Source: Gonapodya prolifera JEL478 (lineage: Eukaryota > Monoblepharomycota > Monoblepharidomycetes > Monoblepharidales > Gonapodyaceae). Taken from it: a stretch of 64,000 nucleotides of DNA. Below the pieces are notes generated by a model, which was not told where the DNA came from, ran no database searches, and saw only the letters and a program-made list of their open reading frames with translations. The position numbers were made by a program, and so were the translations under genes. Position 1 is the stretch's first letter; the number at the start of each line of letters is the position of its first letter. The stretch is from the NCBI GenBank assembly GCA_001574975.1, contig KQ965805.1, positions 62,001-126,000 on the forward strand. Reading direction: 5' to 3'. Below are positions 1-11,349 of this stretch, in pieces.

Positions 1-1731
1 CTGTCCTCTTCTTGTTGTTGGGAGCGGTCACATCGCTGTTCGTTGCGTCAGTGAGGTAATATCCACCATCCCCAACCTGGTCCAGTGCAGTGGGTACATC
101 TCCAGCGACAGCGACACTCTGGTTTTGAGCAGTCACGGGCATGGAAGTTGACGGGTTGGAGTCCAGTGGGAAGGATGGATCCGACTCATGACGTTGAGGC
201 TTCTAGAGTCCACATCCAACCCTTGCGAAGCTGCCGATTGGTTTGTAGCGGTGTCAGCAACGAGCTTGGTGCTTTCTCCACCTTTAGCGTTTCTATGACC
301 ATCCAAAGGAGCAGCTGATTCGCTCCCCGGGGATGCTTCTGCGGATTCGCTCGTACTCTTCGTTCCTGGGTGATTTCCGGTCAGGTAGTTCAAAAAGTCA
401 TCCTGCGTCCAGCCACTGGTGTCGCGCTCAACATCTGATCCAGCGGGAGAGGACTTTCCGTATTTAGAGTCAGTGCTATAGTCAATCAAATCCTCCGTGG
501 GGTCAGAGAAGGAGCCGTCATCTTCACTAGGAGAGATGTCAGATTTGCTCGACGAGTTGTCACTGCTGGCGTAGTCCGGGTTTTTGACTCCATGTACCTG
601 CGCACAACATCCCAATTCTCTGTGATTGTACAGCTTTTGTATTGCCTCAACGATCCCTTTCGCTGTCCCACGGTCACCGCGCACAAATTCCTCCATGAGT
701 ACAAGAATCGTGGCATACACCAAGCTCTCATCGGGGACAAGTGGAAGAGTTGGTGTGGCGAACTTTCGCGGAATGGCATTCTTGGCCGGAAGGTCAAACA
801 AGTCCGAATCGTCTTCATACGCAGGGCCACAGGGAAGTTTGAGACGTCTGGGGCCAGGAATATCGGGAAAAGCCTTGTGCAGAAGCTTTTCCAACTTATG
901 CTTCCGCCGAAGAAGGCAACGTATGGCGTGCACGACCAATAGCTGCCAAGGCCCTCACGTACGGTGGTCGGCTACCAGCCAGTGGCGGTGCTCCAAAAGG
1001 AAGTCGTCGTCAAAGTCTATGCATATTCCCAATTGGGCCGCAACGAAACAACCTTTGTTGAGAATTGCTCTGTATTCGGCAGCCAGCCCCCCTCCCCTGG
1101 ATCCGTTGAGCGCAGCTTCCAAATCAATGCGGAAGCAGAGTTCGTTGACGAGTCCATCGTACTTGGGATCGTCCGGGAGGTCTGCACCTCTATCTTCGAG
1201 CCCAAACCTGGCACATCCACGGAATACGGCCCATGGGAGAGTGACATCTGCCTCCAGAATACTCTCCTCGGGCACCATGTGACATGCTGACTCGGGCGAT
1301 ACAGCGCAATCGAGGCAGAGACGAATCACGCGGCCGGACTGCTCGGACGACCGGAGAAACGCGTATGTGCACTGTTGGCACGCACACGGGCGCTGCATCC
1401 CAAGAAGCAAATTATGAGCCTAATTTAATCCTCCAAGTCGTGCAAGCTGTAGTGCCGGGACGGAGCCGGTGGCTCGTTCTCTGAGGGTGTCCCGCTCAAC
1501 TTCCTTGGTGAGCCGCCACGCCACCGCCGGTGGGAAACCCGCGTGCTCATTCACTATCTCCGCCGTCTGCATCGTATCCTTCAGCACGGTGTTGTGGCCC
1601 CTTGATACCAGCCGTAGCCGAGCGACATCCTCCGGCAGCAGATGGTTGAGCCCCACTTGTCTGTACAGCTCCAACGGCAATGCACCCTGTCGCGCCGGTC
1701 CGCCGATGGTCGCGCTTGCCTGCACGGTCAT
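1..1731 (-). CDS. F-box-like protein, 3' end beyond the left edge
   Basis: An ATG at 1731 opens a frame whose residues about 18-50 (LPLELYRQVGLNHLL and the following VARLRLVS) look like an F-box, the Skp1-binding helix set of SCF ubiquitin ligases. A Cys-rich middle (CACQQC, then CLDC) and an acidic, Ser-rich tail follow. The same frame is interrupted by a TAG near 1420 and a TGA near 955. Both could lie in introns whose length is a multiple of three, for example one starting GTAGCC and ending GCATAAG. Below about 230 the coding frame changes, probably by another intron, and stays open to base 1, so the gene continues outside the window. The substrate cannot be told. A pseudogene with two stops is the alternative. 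Confidence 0.5.
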
Positions 1732-1818
1732 TTCTGAGGAGGTGGTGTTCAGCGGCGTGATGTCGCAGGACCCTGCAGCTGAAAACTCCGCACAAGAAAA
1801 TCCTCCAGCGCCATACCA

Positions 1819-3101
1819 TCATCTACCCTCCCTCAGCACCTTCCCCACCTCCTCCGCCGTCCGGCGCTCCTGCCACCATCTGGCGACACACCGCCGAAGG
1901 AGGTCCCCAATCTCCCAATCCACTGCACGCGGTCCCCGTTGGGAAACTTGAGCACTCCGCACCGCTTTACCCCGTTCTCTGACGTGGGGGGCAGCATGGA
2001 GTTGTTGGCGCCCGATTCGAGCAACCCCGCCGAACGCCCAGGATGAGAGACACGCCAGATTTGCCTTCCCAGGGGTCGCGACCAGAGAGCGCGAACAAGA
2101 GCATGATGGCGAGGTTGTAGACCTCCACAGGGAAGCTACAGGACCGACGTCATTTCTGTTAGCCTTCCTCGCAAGTTCAACAACTGTCAAAGTCAAACAA
2201 CCTGTACCGCCCCTCGGCACACTACATCTCCGGCGCCGCGCACGCGTCCGTGCCCCTGCCTATCCTGTCCTTCACGCTTAGCCGCGTCGTCGGGCGGCTC
2301 GTCGTGGGTCCTGCCGACTGCCGTTCACGAGGGGAAGGTTTTGACCCGGGCGACGAATGGTGGGCCGTATCGGAGGACGATGTCGAGAGACACCGCGACT
2401 GCGGTGGGTGGGTCGTCTTGGGATGAGAGGAGGGAGTGGATGGTGTTTTGTGAGGCGAATCGGGCTGTTTGGTGTGTGCGGGACTTGGAGTATGCTGGGC
2501 GAGGCGTGAAGAAGAGAAAGACTGGCGGACATTTTTCGAATGCTACCACTGGCAGCGTCATTTGTTTGGAATCGTCGCGACGTGTCTTCTGCGGCTGCGA
2601 GCTGCTGGCAAGCGTGGTTCTGCTGACTGATCGGAGTTCAATGTTCCCTGACGAGAGCAATGCGACAGTGAGCTGATGGCCGGTTTCGTGGACGATTTTC
2701 ATTGATTTCGACTGCTCCTGCGAAGTGAGTCTTGCTGACGCGATTGGTGGATTGGTAATCTGGCTATCGAACGAACATATTACGGGAAAACGCGAAAACG
2801 GATCATTTACGGCACGGCGAGGAGTATGTGAGCATCGGCGACACCGCGATCGTGAAAAGGCTATTCTGGAGGCGGGAAATGTGAACCGGAGGGGAGCTTG
2901 AATGTGACGCGAACCTGGACTTTCCGCGACGAGAGGACTATCGACACTCGAAGATGGAGATACGATTGTGGCATTTTGTGCCACAGTTCGTGCGGTCTGT
3001 GCGCCGAGGACGTCGCACTGGAGGGGGGAGCCTTGTGTCGCAGGTGTTTGCGACCTGCTTGGGTTTGAATGCACGACCAGCGGCCCAAATGCAAGCGGCA
3101 A
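1819..3101 (-). pseudogene. Decayed TKL-type protein kinase
   Basis: The C-lobe of a Ser/Thr kinase can be read in pieces. Near 2240 an activation-segment end with APEM is followed directly by TAG. Near 2060 there is YNLAIMLLFALSGRDPWEG, the helix E/F region of TKL kinases. Near 1830-1900 there is DLLRRCVARWWQERRTAEEV, the usual last helices. The pieces lie in different frames; only one 44-nt interval (GTTTGA...TAACAG) looks like a normal intron. Upstream, 2325-3101 is one open frame of 258 codons with C-rich third positions and a Ser-rich composition, which may be the N-terminal part. No glycine loop or HRD was found. Similar TKL relics lie at 50-52.5 kb. Confidence 0.45.
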
Positions 3102-3642
3102 GGACCACGTCTGTTATTGGAGCGGGAGCAATACTGGTTGAATAGTTTTTGTGTGTGATCCTGTGTGGATTATGGGTCGATTCTTTGCGTGACGGATAGC
3201 TTTATTTGGCTTAGCTTGAGGTGTATTTAGCTGTGTCGGGAGACAGAAGGAGAGGGGAATACACCGATTTGTGTGAACGGAGGCGAAACCCAACAACCGA
3301 AGCCACGCGGGCGGAGGACCGGTTTGGGGACGAGTTGGGGGACTGCTGGTGTGCATTTCTACTGGATTGATTGCGTCTATTGCGACTGCTGAGTTTACAT
3401 TCGACTGCGTACGTTCTATCGGCGGACTTGATCATCATATCACCTGCCAGGGCCCATCTGCGAACCCCCCTGATCTTTGAGTTGTCTGTGAGTCAATCAG
3501 ACTTGCGACACTGGTCAACGAGTTCATATCCTCAGGTACTCCCACACATTTAAACTCGCGAACTGCGATCCCAGTGTTTGATCGGCAGCGCAGCTTGTAG
3601 AGCTTCAATCCGATCTTGTGTAGAGGGCGTGAAGTGAGATGA
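3102..3642. other. Spacer between two minus-strand ORFs
   Basis: I see no convincing coding frame, RNA gene or repeat. It could hold an intron joining the ORF at 3643-4077 to the kinase relic, since both read leftward, but no donor and acceptor pair stands out. Confidence 0.3.
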
Positions 3643-4077
3643 TTAAGACAGAGTGCTAAAAACCATTCCGAGCCACCCCCGAGACAGAGGACAGTTGCTT
3701 CCGACTGGCACCGACATGTATGCGCTGTTGCGTTGCGAGATACCGAACATGTGAATTACGTCGAGCGATCGTGGTGAATCAAGGCGCGCTTCGATCGCAG
3801 CGGTAAGTAGGGTTAGGCGAAACGAATACGACAAATAGTGATTTCGTTGCCGAGACAGCTGTGTGTTCCCCTCGATTCGTTCTGCTGATTGATCGAATTG
3901 TGAACAAGCGTACGACCGGTCCGGTTCGGCACGCGGCCTGGGAATCCAGCATCCGGATTCTGCATTTCGGAGTGCTTGGAGAAACGAGCTTCCACAGGAT
4001 ACGTTCAGGTTGACTAAGTGCCGGGTTTCATTCGTTTGCACGACGATGCGTTGACTGGTGGCCGAGATCGGAAGCAT
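3643..4077 (-). CDS. Unknown protein, 144 codons
   Basis: The frame opens with ATG at 4077 and ends with TAA at 3643. Third codon positions are pyrimidine-rich as in the neighbouring genes, which is why I think it is coding. It holds a few Cys residues but no recognised motif, signal peptide or membrane segment. It may be one exon of a longer gene or the 5' part of the kinase relic downstream. The opposite strand carries only short frames. Confidence 0.35.
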   Translation of the reverse strand: MLPISATSQRIVVQTNETRHLVNLNVSCGSSFLQALRNAESGCWIPRPRAEPDRSYACSQFDQSAERIEGNTQLSRQRNHYLSYSFRLTLLTAAIEARLDSPRSLDVIHMFGISQRNSAYMSVPVGSNCPLSRGWLGMVFSTLS

Positions 4078-4539
4078 CGGAAACCACTCCTTCCTCGGTC
4101 CTCAGCGAATTTCATTCGTCCGCCTTCCCTGTACGATTCGATCGGTGGAATGCTCCCTGTGTGGGTTGTGGCGGCACCGACCAAAGCACCTGCAGGAACT
4201 TGTGGAAACGTCGAGGGCAGGTGACAGTCGCTTTCGTTCTCGACATGGGGAATAATGCGCAACGTGTTGGCGGAATTTGGGGAGTCCTTCTTGAATTTGG
4301 GCGCGTGTTATTATTCATTTAAACTCACCGTAACGGTCTTCTTTATATCCCAGCTTGAGAATGAATTAATTCGGACGTGAGAACTTTTTTGCTGTACCGC
4401 CAACTCAAGTGGAACGGGAGATGGTCTTTTCTTTGACCAATCATCCCCGCACCCAACGCTCCAATCCAGCAGTTACATCCCTCCAGGAATCCTTCGCACC
4501 GTCCTACATCTTTCTATCACTCGACCTAATCTCTCCGCG
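4078..4539. promoter_or_regulatory. Upstream region of the ARG8-type gene
   Basis: This gap lies between the leftward unknown ORF and the rightward aminotransferase, so it probably carries both promoters. AT-rich stretches occur around 4310-4380. Short overlapping ORFs at 4014-4318 are not convincing. No specific operator could be recognised. Confidence 0.3.
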
Positions 4540-6276
4540 ATGCTTCCCTCCGCCGCTGTGTCGAACCATGCTGTTCCGGTCCTGCGAACCGTCGCTGTCG
4601 CCGCCGGAGCCATGATGGCGCGATCGGGAGCTTCTGCGAGGACTCTCTCTCGAAGGAATGTAGTTCGGGCGGTGAGTGGAAGCTCATAACCCTTCCATTC
4701 AATCCAGATGCTGATGACTCGACACTACGTATTCCATCACCCATCCCTGCTCCTTCCCAGGCTTCTCGGATCCCCACCCACGCCCGTCTCCTCGCATCCG
4801 CTGCCACCGCTACAGCCGCCGCCCCCGTGGTATCATCCGATCCCGCCCCCAACCTGGCCCGGGACAAAAAATACCTCCTCCCGTTGTACGGCCGCCCCGA
4901 CATTGTGCTGACGCACGGTGAAGGATGCCGCGTTTTCGATTCGGACGGGCGCTCCTACGTCGACTTCTGCGCCGGTATCGCAGTGACGGCGCTCGGACAT
5001 GGCGACCCGGACGTCGCGAGGGTCGTGGGCGAGCAGGCAGCAAAGATGATCCACTCCAGTAACTTGTTCCACAATGAGCACGCGGGACCCTTAGCGGAGG
5101 TGCTGGTGGAGGAGCTGGGTGCCAGGGGACGGTGGAGCGAGGGTGCTAAAGTGTTCTTTGGAAATTCTGGAACGGAGGCGAATGAAGGTGAGGGTCGCGT
5201 GTTTGTCGCTCATCGTCGTCATGCGCGGTCGGCTAAAGTGTTCGTTGGCTTCCTCCCTCGCTCAATTGACAGCTGCCTTCAAATTCGCACGCAAGTTCGC
5301 CCGCGCACACCACGAAACCCCCGACGCCGCTTACAAATACGGCAACCCCACCTTCCACAAACACCACGTTCTGTCTTTCCAGAACGCTTTCCACGGGCGG
5401 ACCATGGGCGCCATCTCCGCCACGCCGAACCCCAAGTACCAGTCGCCCTTCGCGCCGCTCGTGCCCGGGTTCGCCAGCGTGCCCTTCAACGACGTCGCGG
5501 CGGTCGAGGAGGCCATCACGGAGCATACCTGTGCGGTGATTGTGGAGCCTGTCCAGGGAGAGGGCGGGATCCATCCGGCGAGTTTGGAGTTTTTGGAGGC
5601 GATTAGGAAGAAGTGTGATGAGGTTGGGGCGCTGGTTATTTATGATGAGATTCAGGTGAGCTTGAGGAGGGTTCTCTTGGGCAGCGAGCAATGTTCTGAT
5701 CGTGTGGTGTCCTCCTTCTAGTGCGGTCTCTCGCGGACCGGGCATTTCTTCGCGCACGCCTCCCTCCCAGCCCACCTGACCCCTGACATCGTGACCCTCG
5801 CCAAACCCCTCGCCAATGGGGTGCCCATTGGGGCGTGCATCATTTCCGACCGCGTCGCTCGTGCTGTCAAGCCCGGCGACCACGGAACCACGTTTGGCGG
5901 GAACCCCTTGGCCTGCGCGGTCGGGCGTGTCGTCGCCGGAAAGCTCCGGCAAGAAGCCTTCCTTAAACACGTGCAGGACCGCGGTAACCAACTGGCCGCT
6001 GGCATGGAGCGTGCTGCCGCAGGCTTGAACGCTGCCAGGGCTGGCACGGTGGTCGAGGTGCGAGGGAAGGGGCTCATGGTCGGCGTGGAGCTTGACGCCA
6101 AGGTTGACGCGCAAAAGGTGTGCGACGCCGCGAGGGAGAAGGGTCTCATGGTCATCACAGCCGGTGGGAATACGTTAAGGCTGATCCCACCGCTCGTTGT
6201 CACGGCGGAGGAGATTGAGTTCGGGGTGGGCGTGCTGGAGGTGTGCGTCAGGGCTGTGGCCAGCGCGTCCAACTAA
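4540..6276 (+). CDS. ARG8: Acetylornithine aminotransferase, mitochondrial (ARG8/argD family)
   Basis: A class III, PLP-dependent aminotransferase that converts N-acetylglutamate semialdehyde to N-acetylornithine in arginine synthesis. Exons 4540-4671, 4761-5187, 5273-5655 and 5722-6276 join in frame to 498 residues. The first 70 or so residues are rich in Arg, Ser and Ala with few acids, as a mitochondrial presequence. FFGNSGTEAN binds the PLP phosphate, EPVQGEGG and VIYDEIQ are the family's core motifs, and the Lys of TLAKPLANG (about residue 342) should form the Schiff base. TTFGGNPLAC and RGKGLMVG follow as in ARG8. Introns are 66-89 nt with GTGAGN donors. A related ornithine or GABA aminotransferase is less likely given the AKPLANG form. 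Confidence 0.93.
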
Positions 6277-6899
6277 ACGGCAGGCACGATAGAATTCAAT
6301 TCTGTTGTTGTTCACTGCGAATAGGGGATGCTAATACATGTTCTATTGATTATTCGAACTATCTGCATATATTAAGGCTCGCTGGAGGTCTTTGGGGCAT
6401 TTTTGCGTTAGGATCCACTCTAGGTCTTGGCTTTAGACTCTTTGATTGTCACGGAGGGAGCTTTTGACCAAAGGGGCGGGATTGTGACGACAAATAAATA
6501 TGTTTGTCCATAGGGTCATCTCCTAACGTGTGAGACGGCAAGGCGGCAAGGTAATATGAACCCAGGAAGAGGCGGGATTGTGTCGAAAATGATGGTGAGG
6601 GGATGAAATGCCAAATGACGCCTGTAAGGTAACCAACGCAAGAATGAGTGCAACCTCAAGCTCAGCCGGAACGACGACAAAATTTTCAATGAGTGAGTTT
6701 TTATGCGTTGGAGGAGATCTCAGATGAAGTATGTAACCCAGAAATCGAAGCTCAGAGTTCCGTCGACAAGGAGAGCCATCTGCTGCTGGTTTACCCCAGG
6801 GAACGCAGAATAATAGGTGCACCTGCCTTGGCGATCTTGTTTTCTTTGCGCTGTTATGTTTTGACTGGTGAACCAGATTTTTTGCCCCTGTGTTTTGAC
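6277..6899. other. Spacer downstream of the aminotransferase
   Basis: AT-rich 3' flank, then overlapping ORFs of 126-157 codons on both strands that show no motif or coding-like codon use. The true 5' end of the chitinase relic probably lies in the last part of this stretch, but I could not place an ATG. Confidence 0.3.
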
Positions 6900-8414
6900 C
6901 TTGTTGCAACCCCATTACCAGCACTAACCTCGAACTTGGAGCCGCCGACGTATCCGCGTCTCCCTCTATCGGAAGGTGTAGTAATGATTTACCCAAGCAA
7001 GGTGGTGCTGTCGTTGCATTCTACCCCAACTGGGCCATGTACAGCTGCTCCAACATTTCTGGAATCGACCTGACTGGCATCGACACCCTCGTGTGGGCCT
7101 TCTGGACTGTCCTAAAGAACGTCCACCAATGAGTTTGCGGACTTCCATGCTGCTGGCAACGGAACAATCGCTCTTCTCAACGCCGCCAAACAGTAAGTAC
7201 GGTTTCAAAACGATGCTTTCCATTGGAGGGTGGTCCGCTTCCGTCAACTTTAGTGCGTGGCGGTCAATCCTGTAGCAAGGAAGACGTTTGCTGAACAGTG
7301 CGTGAAAGCGTGCCAAGACTACGGCTTCGACGGTGTTGTCTTTGACGTGATTGCTGGGCTGAGTAAGTTACCTCGCCAACATGCATGCGCATCTGACATA
7401 CTCCAAATGCTGCGAACCATTCTGTGATCTCAATGGGAATGTCAGTAATTTACATCTTTGCAGTTTCTTGTAACGCAAGTCTCTAACCATTCCACTGATT
7501 CCCTCTGTCTAGACCCTGGCGGCGGTGGCAAAGAACTGAATTATTTCTCTCTTGGTGACCCCAAGTTCTACATCGAACTACTGAAGGACCTCCGCGCCGC
7601 CTTCAGATCCAAGTACCTCATCTCCATCAACGTTTCTGCCGCTAACAAGCGTCACGACAACAAACTCTCGGGCATAAGCCGAAATCGTCAATTGGACCAA
7701 CGTCGTGCGTTTCTCTTAATACCCGTCATATATAAGTAGCAGTCGCTTGACCATCTTTTATAATCTCTTCAGATGGCCTTCGACTACGTTGGTACACTGC
7801 AACCCATTTCCGGCCACAACTCTCCCCTGTACGATGACATGGCCGGAGACCCGGGCAACGCCGGTTTTGTAGAGCAGGCCGTTTACGGGTACCTTGACTC
7901 GGGAGTGCCCGCAGAAAAGTTGACGTTGCTCACACCCTTCTACGGAAAATCGGTGAGCGCTGTATCTGAATGAGGATTACGCATTTGCACTTACATTTTT
8001 ACACCTCGGAATGAAGTGGAACGTCACCTCGGGCGACAACATTGGTCTGTACCAAATCGTGGCCAGTTTTACAACAATCTGCGCAAGAACGGGTGGCTTA
8101 ACACAACCACAACAGCAGGCACCGGTTTCCAAAAGTGAGTTCTTTCCCAAGCACACTTCTCATGCATTATAAGCTCTAAGACCGACTCTTTTCAGCTTTC
8201 AGAACCTTCTGGGAATCCACTCAAGTTCCAACGTTGCTCCTCCAGAATTCAAACAGCAGCTGCACGTTCGTGACGTACGACGACCCAAGCACAATCAAAG
8301 CGAAAGCTCAGCTCGCAAAGTGGAAGGCCTTCGGTGGTGTTGGAATGTGGGAAATCACCCAAGACTTCCAAAGGAGAGCTTTTCGGTGCATTGATCGACG
8401 GATTCAAACAGTAA
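6900..8414 (+). pseudogene. GH18 chitinase-like gene, decayed
   Basis: The order of a GH18 barrel is clear: VVAFYPNWAMYSC near 7000 (first strand), MLSIGGWSASVNFS near 7215 (the SxGG strand), YGFDGVVFD near 7320 (catalytic strand), FDYVG near 7780, and ITQDFQ followed by GELFGALIDGFKQ and a stop at 8412. A secreted chitinase would have cut cell-wall chitin. The catalytic DxxDxDxE motif reads DGVVFDVI, so the acid Glu and one Asp are missing. Several single-base frame breaks sit outside plausible introns (after WAFWT, after NAAKQ, and twice near the C-terminus). Introns of the normal size remain near 7360-7510 and 7970-8015. Part of the damage could be assembly error, but the missing Glu argues for real loss. 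Confidence 0.72.
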
Positions 8415-8670
8415 TTTGTTTACACAAAAAAGTACGTCATGTATTGGAAACTAAAAGTGAACCAATTGCATTGCATTGGTGGTTCGCTGGGGCACTGACT
8501 GGGAGCAGGCGTGATTGGAATGGCTCCACGCATACCAGCCAAAAATTGTTCGACGGATCAAAGGTGCGCAGAGGCGACAGAGCGATACATTATAAAGCTT
8601 GTGTTGGTTGACAACGGCAAGCTACTTGGCCTCTTCACCAACACTACTTCATCAAGCAGTCGCAAGCTGG
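8415..8670. other. Spacer between GH18 relic and secreted-protein gene
   Basis: Only short overlapping ORFs. I see nothing supported here apart from the AT-rich box listed next. Confidence 0.3.
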
Positions 8671-8672
8671 CA

Positions 8673-8679
8673 TATATAA
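8673..8679 (+). promoter_or_regulatory. TATA-like box
   Basis: TATATAA lies about 45 bases before the ATG at 8724, a suitable distance for a core promoter with a short leader. Confidence 0.35.
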
Positions 8680-8723
8680 ATTGTATTTTCAACGCGAGGC
8701 CCCTACAACCGAATATTCTCGAC

Positions 8724-9476
8724 ATGCGCACCCATCGCCGGTGAGACGCTTTCTCTTCATAGTCCCACGTGTGCCGCAGTAATCTCATCTTGGCACTCGA
8801 CACCATCCACCTCGCACCCGATCCAGCTCGAACACACCACCTCGAGCGACGTCCTTGCCCTCGCAATCTTCCTCTGCGTCGCGATATTGGCTCTCCCCCG
8901 TGCCGATGCGGTTACTTACATACTCAGAAACTGCACGAACTACGAAGGCAATGCACCATACAAGGTCGACGAATCACCGAAGGCAGTAGCCTGTACAACC
9001 CACTCTTCTGGCAACTCGTCGACTGGACCAGCCTTGAGTTACCCCAGGTGGCCTTGATATACGGCGATTGAGCGCAAAATAATAACCATGGATTGACCCA
9101 GTTGATCATAGTCAGGTTTGACAGCGACTATTGGACCAGCGCACCCACGTGGACCTTGGTAGGCTCGGCAGAAATCGATCAGGTGGGGGATGCATCTAAA
9201 ACACAAGCAAAGTGCTTCAGGCGAGTTCTTGTGGCTCGAGCGGAGACATCATGTCGTTGCGGTTATGAACGTCCCCGAATACACCGCAATCCAGGGGTGA
9301 CCAATCGCTGGCGTATGACTCGGGGAGAAAAAGATCAAACGGAGAGACCAAGCAGTGCTGGGTGCAAGCGTTTTGCCTCAACTATTTATGACCGCAATAT
9401 GCACAAAGAGGCATCGCCTGCTTTTGTTTTGGGTCAAGGGAAAGAAGCTACCTTTCAGCTGTGTATGCTTCAATAA
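8724..9476 (+). CDS. Small secreted protein of unknown family
   Basis: ATG at 8724, a 17-nt first coding exon (8724-8740), a 106-nt intron, exon 8847-9047, a 68-nt intron (9048-9115) and an exon from 9116. The spliced start reads MRTHRRDVLALAIFLCVAIL then ALPRADA, a textbook signal peptide with positive n-region, hydrophobic core and a small-residue cleavage site. The mature part has a few Cys, N-glycosylation sites and a YW/SAPTW segment. The frame from 9116 stays open to 9476, but its last 80 codons are basic and look less natural, so the real end may be earlier through another intron. No family recognised. It follows the chitinase relic on the same strand. Confidence 0.5.
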
Positions 9477-9528
9477 GCGACTCAGTAAATAAACGATCTG
9501 TTGAATTGCCCCATGTATATTGCCACAG

Positions 9529-9560
9529 CACGCTGAAGAGAGGCCACGCTGAAGAGAGGC
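9529..9560. repeat. Two perfect 16-bp tandem units
   Basis: The unit CACGCTGAAGAGAGGC occurs twice head to tail and a third copy begins. It lies in or just behind the tail of the secreted-protein gene. Confidence 0.8.
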
Positions 9561-9853
9561 CACGCCCCTCACAAAGATGTTCGTGCACCATCAGGTTCAT
9601 CGACAGCCAGCCTCCAGTACCGTCCAATCATTTTGCGGTTTGTGTCTGCGGTGTATAGGGAGAATTGTGATCAGTTGTGGCTTTTAAGGCACGTTCGCAT
9701 ACAGGCCCATATTTCGTCCATCGCGATTCATTTGATGATTCTCCTACTATGGTCCACGCCCTGAGCTGTCTTCTGCTTTCACTTTGAATGTGCGGAACCC
9801 CTCGTGAAATGAAGACTTCTAAAACCCTTGGCCACACTCGCCCACCCGATCGC
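9561..9853. other. Spacer before the metallophosphoesterase
   Basis: No coding frame with support; a short minus-strand ORF (9628-9837) looks like chance. Confidence 0.3.
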
Positions 9854-9861
9854 TCTATAAG
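9854..9861 (+). promoter_or_regulatory. TATA-like box of the metallophosphoesterase gene
   Basis: CTATAAGA lies about 30 bases before the ATG at 9891, so the leader would be very short. Confidence 0.4.
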
Positions 9862-9890
9862 AGCTCCCCGCTCGAGAATGCTTCAACAAA

Positions 9891-11220
9891 ATGGCGACAG
9901 CTGACATGACTCCGTGCTCGTACTACATGTACGATCACTCTGATCCGTCCTCCTTGCCACCGAAACCGGATGGGGTGACCCGATTCGTCGTAATATCTGA
10001 TACTCGTGAGTTCGCCGTACTTTTTGAGAAATGACACCACAAGTGAAGCGAATAACACCTTCTGTGTCATGCGATTGTCGTGGGATGCAGATGTGAGTTT
10101 GGCGACGTTATTGAAGGTCAGGACTCGTATTTTACAGTTCCGTCGCAGTCGAAATTCCCAGAAGTGCCGCCTGGCGATGTCCTCTTACACACCGGAGACT
10201 TTACGGTGCGAGGACTACGTACCGAAGTCAAGCAATTCCGCGTCTGGCTGGACTCGTTGACACAGTTTCAGTACGTGCGTTCTTGCATCTGGCCCTACTG
10301 AAACGGCAGCTCCTCACCCAAAAACCGAAAACCCAGATACAAGCTCATCCTTCCCGGCAACCACGACCTTCCCTTTGACGACACCTTCTACGCCTTGAAG
10401 TGGCATCACCGGCAGAAAGTCTACGAGGATCCCAGTACAACTGTTGCGATTCTCAGTTCCATTAAAGCCCGCTCGAGGGGCGTATATCTTTTGAGAGATA
10501 ACTGGATCGAAGTAAATGGATGGAAGGTGTATGGAACTCCTGTGAGTGAAGGTTTTGGGCGATCTCTGCATCTCTTCCTCGATAGTCATTGTGTTTTTGT
10601 GGGACAGTGGATTCCGACTTCGCTTGATAAAATTTCTACGTGGGCGTTCAGTAAGTTTCTTTGCTGGATGCATGTAGAAGACTGGAAGTGAAACGGTACT
10701 GATCCGACTATTCATTCACAAGTGCTCCCTCGCGGCGAAAAACTGCGCTCCAAGTACGACCCCGTCATCAACGCCACCCTACCCCCAAATCCATCTTCGA
10801 CACCGGCGCCGGCGCCGCCGTCTTTCGAGCGACCTGTGGATATCCTCCTCACCCACACGCCACCGCACATGATTCTGGATCGAACTTCCAAGGGGAGGAA
10901 CGTAGGCTGTGAATCGTTGGTGGAAGTGGTGGAGACAGCGAGACCGAGAGTGCATTGGTGGGCTTGAAAGTCGATCATTTCCGGGAGGACGTCAGCGATT
11001 TACCATTTGCTTCGTTCATCTAATCCAGCTTCGGGCACATACAGTGAGTCCCTTATCACGCTTACGACACATTCTATTCCTTTTTCACGACCTCGCCCCT
11101 CGCAGTGAATCTTACGGTACCGTTGAGCAAAACGGCACTCTTTTCGTGAACTCGTCGTACTTGGATCGACAAGGGAACCCAAGCCACTGCCCCATCGTCA
11201 TTGATCTGGGTCCGAGGTAA
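9891..11220 (+). CDS. Calcineurin-like metallophosphoesterase (MPPED/UPF0046-like)
   Basis: Two-metal phosphoesterase of the MPPED1/239AB type. All metal-binding blocks are present: ISDTH, HTGDFT, PGNHD, LLTHTPP and FGHIH. Exons 9891-10005, 10091-10092, 10149-10270, 10337-10541, 10608-10650, 10723-10957, 11029-11043 and 11106-11220 sum to 852 nt, exactly 284 codons, with every junction in phase and GT/AG borders. The 2-nt exon AT supplies the last two bases of the His codon in D-x-H and restores the frame; a 15-nt exon carries most of FGHIH. The competing model, one intron 10006-10137, also stays in frame but replaces the His by Leu-Pro-Ser-Gln, which would cost a metal ligand. The physiological substrate is unknown. 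Confidence 0.85.
10091..10092 (+). other. Putative 2-nt micro-exon
   Basis: GATGCAG on the left is a good acceptor and GTGAGT on the right a good donor; the flanking introns would be 85 and 56 nt, the usual size here. C|AT makes the His of the D-x-H motif. Confidence 0.6.
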
Positions 11221-11349
11221 AAGGTCCATGCAGAAGAGCTCGTCGAAGGTATTCCCATTACATTACAGATATTGTACATATAACATGATTGAAATTACAT
11301 TACACATTTCCACCAAAACAAAGTCGTGCAGATTCAGACTTGAGAGCAG

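Noticed and set aside
8741-8762. A 22-nt intron in the secreted-protein gene
   Set aside because: The 106-nt intron ending CTCGAG gives a better signal peptide and a normal intron length.
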